NCBI GenBank assembly: GCA_001423545.1
Contig: LMOK01000002.1
Span: 992,001-1,056,000 of the forward strand
Source of the DNA: Orlajensenia sp001423545
Lineage (GTDB): Bacteria > Actinomycetota > Actinomycetes > Actinomycetales > Microbacteriaceae
DNA: 64,000 nt
Reading direction: 5' to 3'
In this document: positions 1 through 9,212 of the stretch, piece after piece
How the letters are laid out: every line of letters begins with the position of its first letter
Position numbering within the stretch: the stretch's first letter is position 1
The notes under the pieces: model-generated
Told to the model about the DNA's origin: nothing
What the model saw: only the letters and a program-made list of their open reading frames with translations
The model's database searches: none
Position numbers and translations under genes: made by a program

Positions 1-641
1 ACTTCGAGATCCTGCTGATCGGCCACGAGGGCCATGAGGAGGTCGAGGGCACGGCAGGCGAGGCACCGGACCACGTCACCATCGTCAACAGCCCGGCCGA
101 CGTGGACGACCTCGTCGTGCAGGACCCCGACAAGGTGGTGTGGCTCTCGCAGACCACGCTCTCGGTCGACGAGACGATGGAGACCGTGCGCCGGCTGCGG
201 GAGAAGTTCCCGAACCTGCAGGATCCGCCGTCCGACGACATCTGCTACGCGACCCAGAACCGCCAGGTGGCCATCAAGAAGGTCGCCGCGAATGCCGAAC
301 TCGTCATCGTCGTCGGCTCGGCGAACAGCTCCAACAGTGTGCGCCTCGTCGAGGTCGCCCTCGAGTACGGCGCCAGCGCCGCCTACCGCGTCGACTACTC
401 CAGCGAGATCAAGCAGGAGTGGCTCGATGGCGTGGCGACGGTCGGTGTCACCAGCGGCGCTTCGGTTCCCGAGGAACTCGTCGAAGAGGTGCTGCGCGAC
501 CTCGCCGACGCCGGCTACGGAGACATCGAGGTCGTGAAGACGGCCGAGGAGGACCTCATGTTCTCGCTGCCCAAGGAACTTCGCAAGGACCTCCAGGGCA
601 AGCAGGACGAGCGGGCGCTCGGCGGGCGCGTCTCCTCCTAG
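1..641 (+). CDS. ispH: 4-hydroxy-3-methylbut-2-enyl diphosphate reductase, C-terminal part
   Basis: This is the last enzyme of the MEP isoprenoid pathway. It reduces HMBPP to isopentenyl and dimethylallyl diphosphate using a cytosolic [4Fe-4S] cluster. Only the C-terminal two thirds is present; the frame opens at base 3 and ends with TAG at 639-641. Visible family motifs are DDICYATQNRQ with the cluster cysteine, the substrate-binding stretch SANSSNSVRLVEVA, and GVTSGASVPEELV. The last codons lie in a 16-bp sequence that is repeated just after the stop. The upstream part, with the other cluster cysteines, lies outside the window. The identity is secure from the motifs. Confidence 0.95.
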   Translation, partial: FEILLIGHEGHEEVEGTAGEAPDHVTIVNSPADVDDLVVQDPDKVVWLSQTTLSVDETMETVRRLREKFPNLQDPPSDDICYATQNRQVAIKKVAANAELVIVVGSANSSNSVRLVEVALEYGASAAYRVDYSSEIKQEWLDGVATVGVTSGASVPEELVEEVLRDLADAGYGDIEVVKTAEEDLMFSLPKELRKDLQGKQDERALGGRVSS

Positions 642-660
642 CCGGGGCGCGTCTCCTCCT
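624..660 (+). repeat. Tandem 16-bp direct repeat spanning the ispH stop
   Basis: GGGCGCGTCTCCTCCT occurs at 624-639 and again at 645-660, a period of 21 bases. The first copy encodes the ispH C-terminus up to the first base of its TAG; the second is non-coding. A further short repeat, GGCACGTCGCC, follows at 667-677 and 680-690. Confidence 0.8.
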
Positions 661-679
661 CGTCACGGCACGTCGCCGT

Positions 680-714
680 GGCACGTCGCCTCCTCGCTGA
701 GGAGGCGACGTGCC
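680..714. terminator. Perfect hairpin between ispH and the DUF6264 gene, likely bidirectional terminator
   Basis: Arms 680-695 (GGCACGTCGCCTCCTC) and 699-714 are exact reverse complements around a 3-base loop. The hairpin lies between convergent genes, where it could end both transcripts. The assembly gap begins at the base after the right arm, so the hairpin itself may have caused the gap. Confidence 0.7.
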
Positions 715-771
715 NNNNNNNNNNNNNNNNNNNNNNNNNNNNNNNNNNNNNNNNNNNNNNNNNNNNNNNNN
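715..771. other. Assembly gap (57 N)
   Basis: All bases from 715 to 771 are N. The true length and content are unknown. The 3' end of the minus-strand DUF6264 gene falls in or beside this gap. Confidence 1.
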
Positions 772-1511
772 AGCTCGGCGAAGTGGTTGAGCAGAGTGGC
801 ATCCGTCAACAGCACCGTCGTCATCACGAAGATGACGGCGATCGCCGAGAGGACGCCGACCACGATCGGAATCCAGAAGGCTCGACGCCTGCGCCGGATC
901 TGCAGCAGCGAGAGCCCGGCGGCGAGCAGCCACAGGATGATCTGCACGACGCCGCCGATCATCACGATCGTCGACACGGCGGAGACCGGCGTGTAGGCGC
1001 CGATGCCCTCCTGCTCGTGGATGATCGCGATCGACTGCGTGATGCCCGACTGCAGTTGGATCGAGAGGATGACGCCGAAGATCCCGAGAACGAGCAGCGC
1101 GAGCGTCACCGGGCGGTCCCAGGCGGGGGCGGCCTGCGCATCGGCCGGGAGGGCGGATGCCGCTCCGGGAGCGGGCGGCGCCTCGGCACCGAACAGGGTG
1201 CCGGACGGGGCTTTCTGCTTCGGTGCCTTAGCGGCCTTCGGAGCCTGGGGGTCCTTGGGCGGGGTCTGCGGGGCGTTCTGCCCGTGCGCGGGCTTGTGAA
1301 CGACCATCGGCTCCTGCTGGTGACCGGTCTTCGAGTCGGCAGGAGGGGTCCACACCCAGCCAGGAGGGGCGAGTTCGCCGAACTGCGGCTTCGGTCGCGT
1401 GTCGACGGGCTGGGCCGGGGTCTTCCGGGCTGCGGATGCCGCGCTCTCGGGCGCGGCATCGGGCTGCGAACCCGACCCTTCCACAGGGTCCGGAGTCGGG
1501 TTCTCAGCCAT
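772..1511 (-). CDS. DUF6264-type membrane protein, 3' end lost in the gap
   Basis: A protein of unknown function that I recognise as the DUF6264 type found in Microbacteriaceae. From ATG at 1511 there is a Pro/Ala/Lys-rich cytoplasmic region of about 130 residues containing the short motif PPGWVWTPP. About three hydrophobic segments follow (roughly residues 134-153, 170-200 and 205-230), the last two separated by a basic loop with five consecutive arginines. The reading frame stays open to the N run, so the stop is not visible. The start lies 7 bases after the aldolase stop, so the two genes are probably co-transcribed. The family call rests on memory of similar proteins and location. Confidence 0.7.
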
Positions 1512-1518
1512 CAGCGAC

Positions 1519-2544
<1,026 letters not shown>

Positions 2545-2650
2545 GGCGACTCCTTCGGGAATGTCTGCGGGGTGTCCTCGAAGTCTATCCAGTCGCCGCG
2601 AGGGCGGATGCCGGGGCAGATGTGCGTCCGGAGTCCGGGAGTATGGACCC

Positions 2651-3610
2651 ATGACCGTCATCACTCCGGCACTCGAGCAGGCCTTCGTCGATGCCACCCG
2701 GGTGGCGGCCCGCGCCGTACGTCCGCTGGTCGGATCCGGCGACAAGGACGCCGTCGACTCCGCGGCCGTCGTCGCGCTGCGCGGTGCCCTCGACGGCGTC
2801 GACGTCGATGGTCGCGTCGTGGTGGGCGAGGGCGAGAAGGATGCGGCTCCGATGCTGTTCGTGGGCGAGCTGTTCGGCGCCGGTTCTGCGGCTGCCGCTG
2901 ACGGGCCTGCGGCATCCGTCGTCGCCGTCGACATCGCGGTCGACCCCGTCGACGGAACCCGCTCGGCCGCAGTCGGGGTGTCCGGAGCCATCGTGGTACT
3001 CGCCGTCGCCCCACGCGGCGCGCTGCTCGACCTCGGCCCCGCCTACTACCTCCAGAAGCTGGTGTCGTGGGTTCCGGATGCCGCTCGCTCGCTCGACGAG
3101 CCCGTCGCCATCACCCTCGAGCGCCTCTCGGCACGCACGGGTCGCCCGATCTCCGACCTGACGGTGGCCGTGCAGGAGAGACCGCGGAACGCCGCGTTCG
3201 TGGCGGATGCCGCGGCGGCCGGCGCCCGCGTGGAGCTGTTCGCCGACGGCGACGTCGAGCGCGCCTTCCGGGGACTGCTCCCCGGCGGCGACATCGATCT
3301 GCTGCTCGGAATCGGCGGTGCCCCCGAGGGCGTCATCACCGCCGCGGCCGCCCGCATGCTCGGCGGCACCATGCTCGCCCGCTTCGCCCCGCAGAGCGCG
3401 GCGGAGGCGGAGAGTCTCACTGCGGCCGGTCTCGACTCCGAGCGCACGTACGATCGCGATGAGCTGTGCTCCGCCGATGCCTTCGTGGTCGTCAGCTCGG
3501 TCACCGGGATCGACCTGGGGGAGGGCGCCCGACTCGTGCCGGTGTCGGCCGCTGGCGCCGTGCACACCTGGACGCTCGGCGTCGACGGTACGACGGTGTC
3601 GCTGGGCTGA
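2651..3610 (+). CDS. GlpX-type class II fructose-1,6-bisphosphatase paralogue
   Basis: A 319-residue member of the class II fructose-1,6-bisphosphatase family, which hydrolyses FBP to fructose 6-phosphate with a divalent metal. It keeps the family's metal and phosphate motifs, VVGEGEKDAAPMLF and DIAVDPVDGT, and the later GIGGAPEGVIT. It differs clearly from the canonical copy 215 bases downstream: GSGDKDAVDSAAV replaces GRGEKNSADKAAV, and there are many alanine/valine changes. The start is ATG at 2651 (MTVITPALEQ); a longer frame would begin inside fbaA and is rejected. The gene is divergent from fbaA, about 106 bases apart. It may be an active isozyme or a specialised sugar or inositol phosphatase. 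Confidence 0.85.
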   Translation: MTVITPALEQAFVDATRVAARAVRPLVGSGDKDAVDSAAVVALRGALDGVDVDGRVVVGEGEKDAAPMLFVGELFGAGSAAAADGPAASVVAVDIAVDPVDGTRSAAVGVSGAIVVLAVAPRGALLDLGPAYYLQKLVSWVPDAARSLDEPVAITLERLSARTGRPISDLTVAVQERPRNAAFVADAAAAGARVELFADGDVERAFRGLLPGGDIDLLLGIGGAPEGVITAAAARMLGGTMLARFAPQSAAEAESLTAAGLDSERTYDRDELCSADAFVVVSSVTGIDLGEGARLVPVSAAGAVHTWTLGVDGTTVSLG

Positions 3611-3824
3611 CGGCATCCGTCAACGCGTCGATATTCGTGCTGGAATGCGCGCTTCTCGAGCTCAGGTTCGGATGAAACGTTAACATCGGGCGATCTTTCG
3701 GCGACGGCTCGAGATTTCGCCCGCTGCACGATGAGGCCGGTGGCTAGGCTCGAAGAGGCGGTGACCTGCCGGTCGACCGCGGTCCGATGACGGGCCTTCA
3801 GCTTCGATGCGTCCGGGAGGACCC

Positions 3825-4811
3825 ATGAGCACCACGGAAACCGCCAGCCTCGATCAGCACCCCGATCGCAACCTCGCCCTCGAACTCGTGCGGGCCACGG
3901 AGGCCGCATCGATCCGAGCCGTGCCGTGGATCGGCCGCGGCGAGAAGAACAGCGCCGACAAGGCCGCCGTCGACGCGATGCGCGCCTTCCTCGCCACCGT
4001 CAACTTCGACGGCCTCATCGTGATCGGTGAGGGCGAGAAGGACGAGGCGCCGATGCTCTTCAACGGCGAGCACGTCGGAAACGGCCGGGGGCCGGCCTGC
4101 GACATCGCCGTCGACCCGATCGACGGCACCAGCCTCACCGCCGCGGGCCGACAGAACGCCCTCTCGGTCATCGCCGTCTCCGACCGGGGAACCATGCTCG
4201 ACGCGTCATCCGTCTTCTACATGGACAAGATCGTCACGAACGCTGCCGGCGCCGGCGTCATCGACATCGAGCGCCCGATCGGTGACAACATCCGCGCGTT
4301 CGCGAAGGCGATCGGCAAGGACGTCGGCGAACTGCGCGTCGCGGTGCTCGACCGTCCGCGCCACGAGGGGCTCATCGCCGACATCCGTGCCGCAGGAGCC
4401 GGCACTCGCCTCATGCTCGACGGCGACGTCGCCGGCGGCATCAACGCCGCGCGGTACGAGTCGCGCATCGACATGTGCGTGGGCATCGGCGGCAGCCCCG
4501 AGGGCATCACGACGGCCGCGGCCATCAAGGCGCTCGGCGGATTCATGCAGACCAGGCTCGCCCCGCGCGACGAGGAGGAGCGCGAGAAGGGCATCGCGGC
4601 CGGCCTCGACATGGACCGCACCTATGAGGCCGACGACCTGGTCGCCGGCAACAACACCATCTTCGTGGCCACGGGCGTGACCGACGGCGGTCTCGTCGCC
4701 GGCGTGAGCCGTCGTGGACCGACCCTGCGCACCGAGTCGATCGTGCTGCGGTCGCACTCGGGCACGATCCGTCGCATCGTGGCCGACCACCTCGCGTCGA
4801 AGTGGCACTAG
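3825..4811 (+). CDS. glpX: Class II fructose-1,6-bisphosphatase
   Basis: The gluconeogenic FBPase, a cytosolic metal-dependent enzyme converting fructose 1,6-bisphosphate to fructose 6-phosphate. The 328-residue protein matches actinobacterial GlpX in length and motifs: WIGRGEKNSADKAA, VIGEGEKDEAPMLFNGE, DIAVDPIDGTSL, DRPRHEGL and GIGGSPEGITTAAAI. The start is ATG at 3825 with GGGAGG at 3815-3820; the frame is open to 3807 but that extension lacks a ribosome site. It lies immediately downstream of a divergent paralogue, so this strain has two tandem GlpX-type genes beside the aldolase gene. The 214-base leader contains a GAAACGTTAAC sequence around 3674-3684 that could be part of an operator. 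Confidence 0.95.
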   Translation: MSTTETASLDQHPDRNLALELVRATEAASIRAVPWIGRGEKNSADKAAVDAMRAFLATVNFDGLIVIGEGEKDEAPMLFNGEHVGNGRGPACDIAVDPIDGTSLTAAGRQNALSVIAVSDRGTMLDASSVFYMDKIVTNAAGAGVIDIERPIGDNIRAFAKAIGKDVGELRVAVLDRPRHEGLIADIRAAGAGTRLMLDGDVAGGINAARYESRIDMCVGIGGSPEGITTAAAIKALGGFMQTRLAPRDEEEREKGIAAGLDMDRTYEADDLVAGNNTIFVATGVTDGGLVAGVSRRGPTLRTESIVLRSHSGTIRRIVADHLASKWH

Positions 4812-4918
4812 AGCGCTCATCGATGGCTGTTCGTCCCTCCCGCTGGTCGGTGGCTCTGTGTAGCGTGGTTCCGTAGCGCTCGCACTCAGCGCACACCACG
4901 CTCGACGGGGGAACCGAC

Positions 4919-6319
4919 ATGGCGACGACGGATGCCGCGACGCGTCTCCCGCGTGCGCTGAAGCCCTTCGCCGACGGCCAATACAGACTCCTCGTCGTCG
5001 CGCTCACCTTCTCGCTGTTCAGCGGCGGGTGCTGGCTCGTGGCGTCCGTCTGGCAGGTGGTGCAGCTCGGCGGCAGCCCCGTCGACCTGTCGCTCGTCGC
5101 CGTCGGCGCGAGCGTGGGCCTGGTGCTGGCCGTCCTGTTCGGCGGGGTCGCAGCCGACCGCATCCCGCAGCGCCGCATCCTGCTCGCCTGCGAGAGCCTG
5201 CGTGGGTTGGCCTTCGCCGCAGCCGCCGTCCTCGCTCTCACCGGCACCATCGAGGTCTGGCATCTCGCCGTGATCGCCTTCGTGCTGGGAGTGGCCGACG
5301 GGTTCTTCTACCCGGCCTACTCCGCCTGGCTGCCCGCGATCATCCCCGCCGACCAGCTGCTCGCTGCCAACGGCATCGAGGGCGTACTGCGGCCGGCCGT
5401 CATGAACGCGGCCGGCCCCGCCGTGGCCAGTGGGCTCATCGCCATCTTCGCCCCGGGGCTGGCCTTCCTCGTGATCGCCGTGCTGCAGGTCGGCGCGGCC
5501 ATCTCGTTGTACCTCATGCGCACGACTCCGGTGCGGCGCGACCTCGACGGTGAAGGAGGCGGCGAACGCCGGCACCTCCTCGTCGAGACGTTCCTCGACC
5601 TGCGGTCGGGCTTCAGCTACATGGTGAAGACGCGCTGGCTGTTCGCCACTCTCATGTTCTCCATCCTGTTGATCCTGGTGATCATGGGACCCATCGAGGT
5701 GCTGCTGCCGTTCGCCGTGAAAGACCAGACCGGCGGGGGTGCGGGTGCATTCGCCCTGGCGCTCGCGGCCTTCGGCGTCGGCGGTGCCATCGGTTCGCTG
5801 ACCGTCGCCTCCCTGAAGCTTCCGCGCCGCTACCTCACATTGATGATCCTCGGCTGGGGCGTCGGGTGCGCCCCGCTCGCCGTCATCGGCTACACCAGCC
5901 AGCTCTGGGTCATGGTGATCGCACTGCTGATCACGGGCTTCCTGTTCTCCGGCGCCAGCGTGGTCTGGGGCACGCTGCTGCAGCGGCGCGTTCCGCCGTC
6001 GATGCTCGGCCGCGTCTCCAGCCTCGACTTCTTCGTCTCGCTCGCCTTCATGCCCATCTCGATGGCGATCGCCGGCCCCATCGGCGAGGCCATCGGCATC
6101 GCCCCGGCCTTCCTGTTCGCAGGCCTCGTCCCGGTCGGCCTGGCATTGGCCACGCTGCTCATCGCGCGGCTCGGGCCCGACGAGTTGGCACATCCGCTCG
6201 ACGACCTGCCACCGGATGCCGACGGCGCAGATGATGCCGTGACGGGTGCCGGTGCTGCGGCCGGATTCGACGCGCCCTCCGATGAGGAGGCCGGACGTGA
6301 GCGGCGGGCTGGCGGCTGA
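4919..6319 (+). CDS. MFS transporter, EntS-like (MFS_3) exporter family
   Basis: A 466-residue integral membrane protein with about 12 hydrophobic segments, of the major facilitator type resembling enterobactin-exporter EntS and macrolide efflux proteins. Family traits are an N-terminal FADGQYRLLVVALTFS segment, the loop GGVAADRIPQRR between helices 2 and 3, and a second-half loop LQRRVPPSMLGRVSSLD. A soluble Asp/Gly/Ala-rich tail follows the last helix. The start is ATG at 4919. Its 3' end overlaps the start of the Clp-N gene by 23 bases, suggesting coupled translation. The substrate cannot be inferred. The leader has an 8-bp inverted repeat, AGCGTGGT (4862-4869 and 4895-4902). Confidence 0.85.
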   Translation: MATTDAATRLPRALKPFADGQYRLLVVALTFSLFSGGCWLVASVWQVVQLGGSPVDLSLVAVGASVGLVLAVLFGGVAADRIPQRRILLACESLRGLAFAAAAVLALTGTIEVWHLAVIAFVLGVADGFFYPAYSAWLPAIIPADQLLAANGIEGVLRPAVMNAAGPAVASGLIAIFAPGLAFLVIAVLQVGAAISLYLMRTTPVRRDLDGEGGGERRHLLVETFLDLRSGFSYMVKTRWLFATLMFSILLILVIMGPIEVLLPFAVKDQTGGGAGAFALALAAFGVGGAIGSLTVASLKLPRRYLTLMILGWGVGCAPLAVIGYTSQLWVMVIALLITGFLFSGASVVWGTLLQRRVPPSMLGRVSSLDFFVSLAFMPISMAIAGPIGEAIGIAPAFLFAGLVPVGLALATLLIARLGPDELAHPLDDLPPDADGADDAVTGAGAAAGFDAPSDEEAGRERRAGG

Positions 6320-6797
6320 CGCCCACCTGGTCGCTGAGATCCTCAGCGCAGCCGAGGGCGCCGCGCTCGCCTCGGGTTCGGCCCGCATCGATGCGGAACA
6401 CCTGCTGATCGGATGCCTCACCACGGCGGACCCGTCTGCCAGGGCCGCGGTGGCCGCTGACGGGATCGACGATCGGGCGGTGCGTGCGGCATTGGCGCGC
6501 GTTCTGGATCGAGCAGTGTTGGCGGGCGCGGCCCCGGCTGCGGCCTCTGCCCCGGCCGATGCTGCCGATCCCGATGTGCTCCTCGGTGGGATTCCGCCGC
6601 TCGCAGAAGACGGTTCGGCGGTACTGCGACGAGCACGGGAGCTGTCTCGGATGCATCGACCGCGCGGCCTGCAGTCAGCCGACGTGCTCGTGGCTGTCGC
6701 TGAGCTGGAGGACGGCACCGCTCGTGCTGTGCTCGACGAGCTGAGCGTCGATCGGCAGCGGCTGTTCGACTTCCGCGACTGGGCGGCCGGACGCTGA
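6297..6797 (+). CDS. Clp repeat (Clp N-terminal domain) protein
   Basis: A 166-residue protein with two Clp-R-like halves, as in the substrate/adaptor-binding N domains of ClpA, ClpB and ClpC, but no AAA+ ATPase. The first half has GSARIDAEHLLIGCL; the second has AVLRRARELSRM followed by LQSADVLVAVAELEDGTA. An Ala/Pro linker joins them. It may bind Clp adaptors or substrates, but no enzyme activity is expected. I chose GTG at 6297 because GAGGAGG (6284-6290) precedes it at good spacing; the frame continues upstream inside the MFS gene without a better start. The reading frame overlaps the MFS stop. Confidence 0.75.
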   Translation: MSGGLAADAHLVAEILSAAEGAALASGSARIDAEHLLIGCLTTADPSARAAVAADGIDDRAVRAALARVLDRAVLAGAAPAAASAPADAADPDVLLGGIPPLAEDGSAVLRRARELSRMHRPRGLQSADVLVAVAELEDGTARAVLDELSVDRQRLFDFRDWAAGR

Positions 6798-6843
6798 GCA
6801 CCAGCTGGAGCCGGAGCCCAGGCCGTCTCCTGAGCGCAGGACG

Positions 6844-6886
6844 CGGCCTCGTGCTGCCCGTCAGCCGGCCTCGTGCTGCCCGTCAG
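6844..6886 (-). repeat. Tandem 21-bp duplication across the rmuC stop codon
   Basis: A 21-base sequence at 6844-6864 is repeated exactly at 6866-6886 (period 22). It contains GCCTCGTGCTGCCCGTCAG, so the rmuC stop codon is present twice, once in use and once downstream. It resembles the duplicated tail of ispH at 624-660. Confidence 0.85.
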
Positions 6887-8286
6887 ATCGAGCGGATCTC
6901 CTCGTCGATCTCGGCGAGCTGCTCCGTGACGCGGGCTGCCTCGAGCTCGCCGACGAGCTCGAACGCCGTCAGCTCGCGGGGGCTCTCCTCGATGGGGGTG
7001 AGGGGCGCGAAGACCTTCGTCTCGTCGAGCGCGCCGAGCTTGCGGGCCGTCGGAAGCACGCGGCTCTCCAGCGAACCGACGAAGGTGTTGTAGTCCTTGA
7101 CGGTGCGTTCGATGGTGCGGCCGAGCTTCTCGATCTGAGTGGCCGTGGTCGAGAGCCTGGAGTACAGCTCGCGGCTGAGGTCGAACAGAGTCTTCGCCTC
7201 GTTCGTCAGCACGTCCTGCTGCCAGCTGAACGCGACGGTCTTGAGCACGGACCAGAGCGTGACCGGAGAGGCCAGCGCGACGCGCTTGCTGAAGGCGAAC
7301 TCCATGATCGACGGGTCGGCTTCGAGGGCGCTCGAGACCAGCGATTCACTGGGGATGAACGCGATCACCAGTTCGGGCGAGGATTCGAGGCCGTTCCAGT
7401 AGGTCTTGCTGCCGAGGGTCGTGATGTGGTCGCGCACGGCCTTGACGTGGTCTTTGAGCTTGGCCTCGCGCTGCGCTCCCTCGGCACCGGTCGCCGTCGC
7501 GGGGATCTGGCTGGCCTCGAGGTAGGCGTTGAAGGGCACCTTGGCGTCGACGGCGATGTTCTTCCCGCCGGGCAGGTGGATGACCATGTCGGGTCGGCCG
7601 GCGCCGGCATCGGTCGAGATGCTCGCCTGGGTGTCGAAGTCGACGCGCTCGATGAGGCCGGCTGCCTCGACGACGCTGCGCAGCTGGGTCTCACCCCAGA
7701 CGCCGCGTGTGCTGTTGGACCGCAGCGCCGATGCGAGCGTCTCGGCGGTGGACCGGAGGCGCTCCTCGGACTCGCTGGCCTGGCGCAGCTGCTGCGACAG
7801 CTCGCCGTGCTGGAGGCTGCGCTGGGTCTCGAGTTCGGTGACCTTGAGCTGCATCTCGGACAGCGTCTGCTTGACCGGGGCGAGGGCCTGGAGGACCTTG
7901 CTCTCGGCCTTCTCGCGGTCTTCGCGGGCCTGCTGCTCGGTGCGGTGCTGCTCGACGACCTCGCGGTACTGCGACTGTGCTGCGCCGATCTGCTCCCGCA
8001 GACCCATCACCGTCGCGTCCATGGCGGCGAGCTGGGCACGCAGCTCGGACTGCACGGCGTGCTCGGTGGATCGGATCTCGGCCTGCACGGCCAATTCCGC
8101 CGCGCGCACCTCGGCCAGCTGCGCCTGGTGACGCATCTCGACGACGGCGGGGTCCTCGACTATCACGCCGGACTGCGCGGCAGCCTCACGGGCCGCTGCA
8201 GCGCGCCGCTGCAGCAGGAACGCCGTCGCGAGGGCGCCGAGCGCGATGCCGACGACGAGGCCGATGATCAGTCCGAGGATGTCCAT
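6883..8286 (-). CDS. rmuC: DNA recombination protein RmuC
   Basis: An RmuC-family protein, a membrane-anchored predicted nuclease-fold protein that limits rearrangements at inverted repeats. The 467-residue product begins with one membrane segment (LGLIIGLVVGIALGALATAF). A long Ala/Glu/Gln-rich coiled coil follows (about residues 30-165), then the RmuC domain with RGVWGETQLRSVVEAAGL, DMVIHLPGGKNIAVDAK, YLEA, TLGSKTYWNGL and ELVIAFIPSE. The start is ATG at 8286 (MDILGLIIGL), which puts the membrane segment at the N-terminus; the longer frame would add an unlikely Arg-rich leader. It lies upstream of nothing on its strand; its 3' end carries a tandem duplication. Confidence 0.93.
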   Translation of the reverse strand: MDILGLIIGLVVGIALGALATAFLLQRRAAAAREAAAQSGVIVEDPAVVEMRHQAQLAEVRAAELAVQAEIRSTEHAVQSELRAQLAAMDATVMGLREQIGAAQSQYREVVEQHRTEQQAREDREKAESKVLQALAPVKQTLSEMQLKVTELETQRSLQHGELSQQLRQASESEERLRSTAETLASALRSNSTRGVWGETQLRSVVEAAGLIERVDFDTQASISTDAGAGRPDMVIHLPGGKNIAVDAKVPFNAYLEASQIPATATGAEGAQREAKLKDHVKAVRDHITTLGSKTYWNGLESSPELVIAFIPSESLVSSALEADPSIMEFAFSKRVALASPVTLWSVLKTVAFSWQQDVLTNEAKTLFDLSRELYSRLSTTATQIEKLGRTIERTVKDYNTFVGSLESRVLPTARKLGALDETKVFAPLTPIEESPRELTAFELVGELEAARVTEQLAEIDEEIRSI

Positions 8287-8364
8287 GGCTCCAGTGTCGC
8301 CTGCCCCGCCGACACTCGGCGTTCGCCGGCCCGCGAGCCGCGGCATCCGTCGGCCCGAAGCTAC

Positions 8365-8976
8365 CTACGCCAGCGCCATCGGGCCGTGCGTCGCTGCCTT
8401 CGCGGCCGTGGCTACGGGGCCGATGGCGCCGAACCTCACACCGACGACCCGGGCGAGGGCGTCCATGTCGTCGACTCCGTGGCGGGCGGCCGCGTCGATC
8501 ATGATGTGCGCGCACGCCTCGGCGTCGGCCAGGGCGTCGTGGTGCGTGAAGCCCTCGAACCCGGCGGCCATGGCGGCCACAGGCAGGCGGTACGAGTCGA
8601 GCGAGTAGGTCTTGCGCGCCACCTGCAGGCTGCAGAGGTAGCGGAAGTCGGGCACTGCTGAACCGACGAAGGTGGACGCGGCCTTGATGACGCCCATGTC
8701 GAAGCCGGCGTTGTGCGCCACGAGCACGTCGCCCTCGGCGAAGGCGAGCAGGTCGGGGAGCTGGTCGCCCCACTCGAACGCGTCGGCGCACTGCTCGGGC
8801 TGGATGCCGTGGATGCGGATGTTCCACTCGTTGAACTCGTCGTGCGGGAACGGCGGGCGGATGAACCAGCCCACGCGTTCGACGACCTTGCCGTCGCGCA
8901 CCTTGGTCATGCCGACGGAGCACGCCGAGACGTTCGATCCGTTGGCGGTCTCGAAGTCGATCGCGGTGAAGTTCAC
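8365..8976 (-). CDS. DnaQ-like 3'-5' exonuclease (DEDDh)
   Basis: A 203-residue exonuclease of the DNA polymerase III epsilon type, expected to remove nucleotides from 3' ends of DNA or RNA. The three exonuclease motifs are visible: FTAIDFETANGS (Exo I, DxE), VAHNAGFDMGVI (Exo II) and HHDALADAEACA (Exo III, HxxxxD), which defines the DEDDh class. It has no other domain, so it is probably a stand-alone nuclease. I chose GTG at 8976 (VNFTAIDFET) because GGCAGG lies 6-7 bases upstream; GTG at 8982 is also possible. A longer ATG-started frame to 9120 adds an unlikely Cys/Ala-rich leader. Confidence 0.87.
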   Translation of the reverse strand: MNFTAIDFETANGSNVSACSVGMTKVRDGKVVERVGWFIRPPFPHDEFNEWNIRIHGIQPEQCADAFEWGDQLPDLLAFAEGDVLVAHNAGFDMGVIKAASTFVGSAVPDFRYLCSLQVARKTYSLDSYRLPVAAMAAGFEGFTHHDALADAEACAHIMIDAAARHGVDDMDALARVVGVRFGAIGPVATAAKAATHGPMALA

Positions 8977-9078
8977 TGGCACCCTGCCATCGTTACACGC
9001 TCCGCCGACACGGCCGGCACCGGCGGCGGCCTGTCGGCATGAGCCCGCTCGAGACGGATCACGCAGACAAGGACCGCA

Positions 9079-9118
9079 GACGGATGCCGCCTCAGAATGG
9101 GCGGCTGCCGCATCCGTC
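9079..9118. repeat. Inverted repeat made of the GGATGCC signature
   Basis: GACGGATGC at 9079-9087 is mirrored by GCATCCGTC at 9110-9118, with additional pairing CCGCC/GGCGG inside. It lies in the 236-base region between the divergent exonuclease and HAD genes, so it is not an obvious terminator. The rest of that region shows nothing else I can call apart from a possible TAGGGT -10 box near 9153. Confidence 0.6.
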
Positions 9119-9212
9119 ACCCCTCGTTCAGATGGATGTCAGGGGGCCGCCGTAGGGTGATCGCACCCGGTCTCCCGGCCCCGCCGGAAGTAGGGGAGAG
9201 ACAGGAGCTGCA

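Noticed and set aside
4886..6718. Long minus-strand open frame (610 codons) opposite the MFS and Clp-N genes
   Set aside because: Low-complexity Arg/Asp/Glu/Gly/His product typical of the antisense of GC-rich coding sequence; the plus strand carries clear membrane and Clp motifs.
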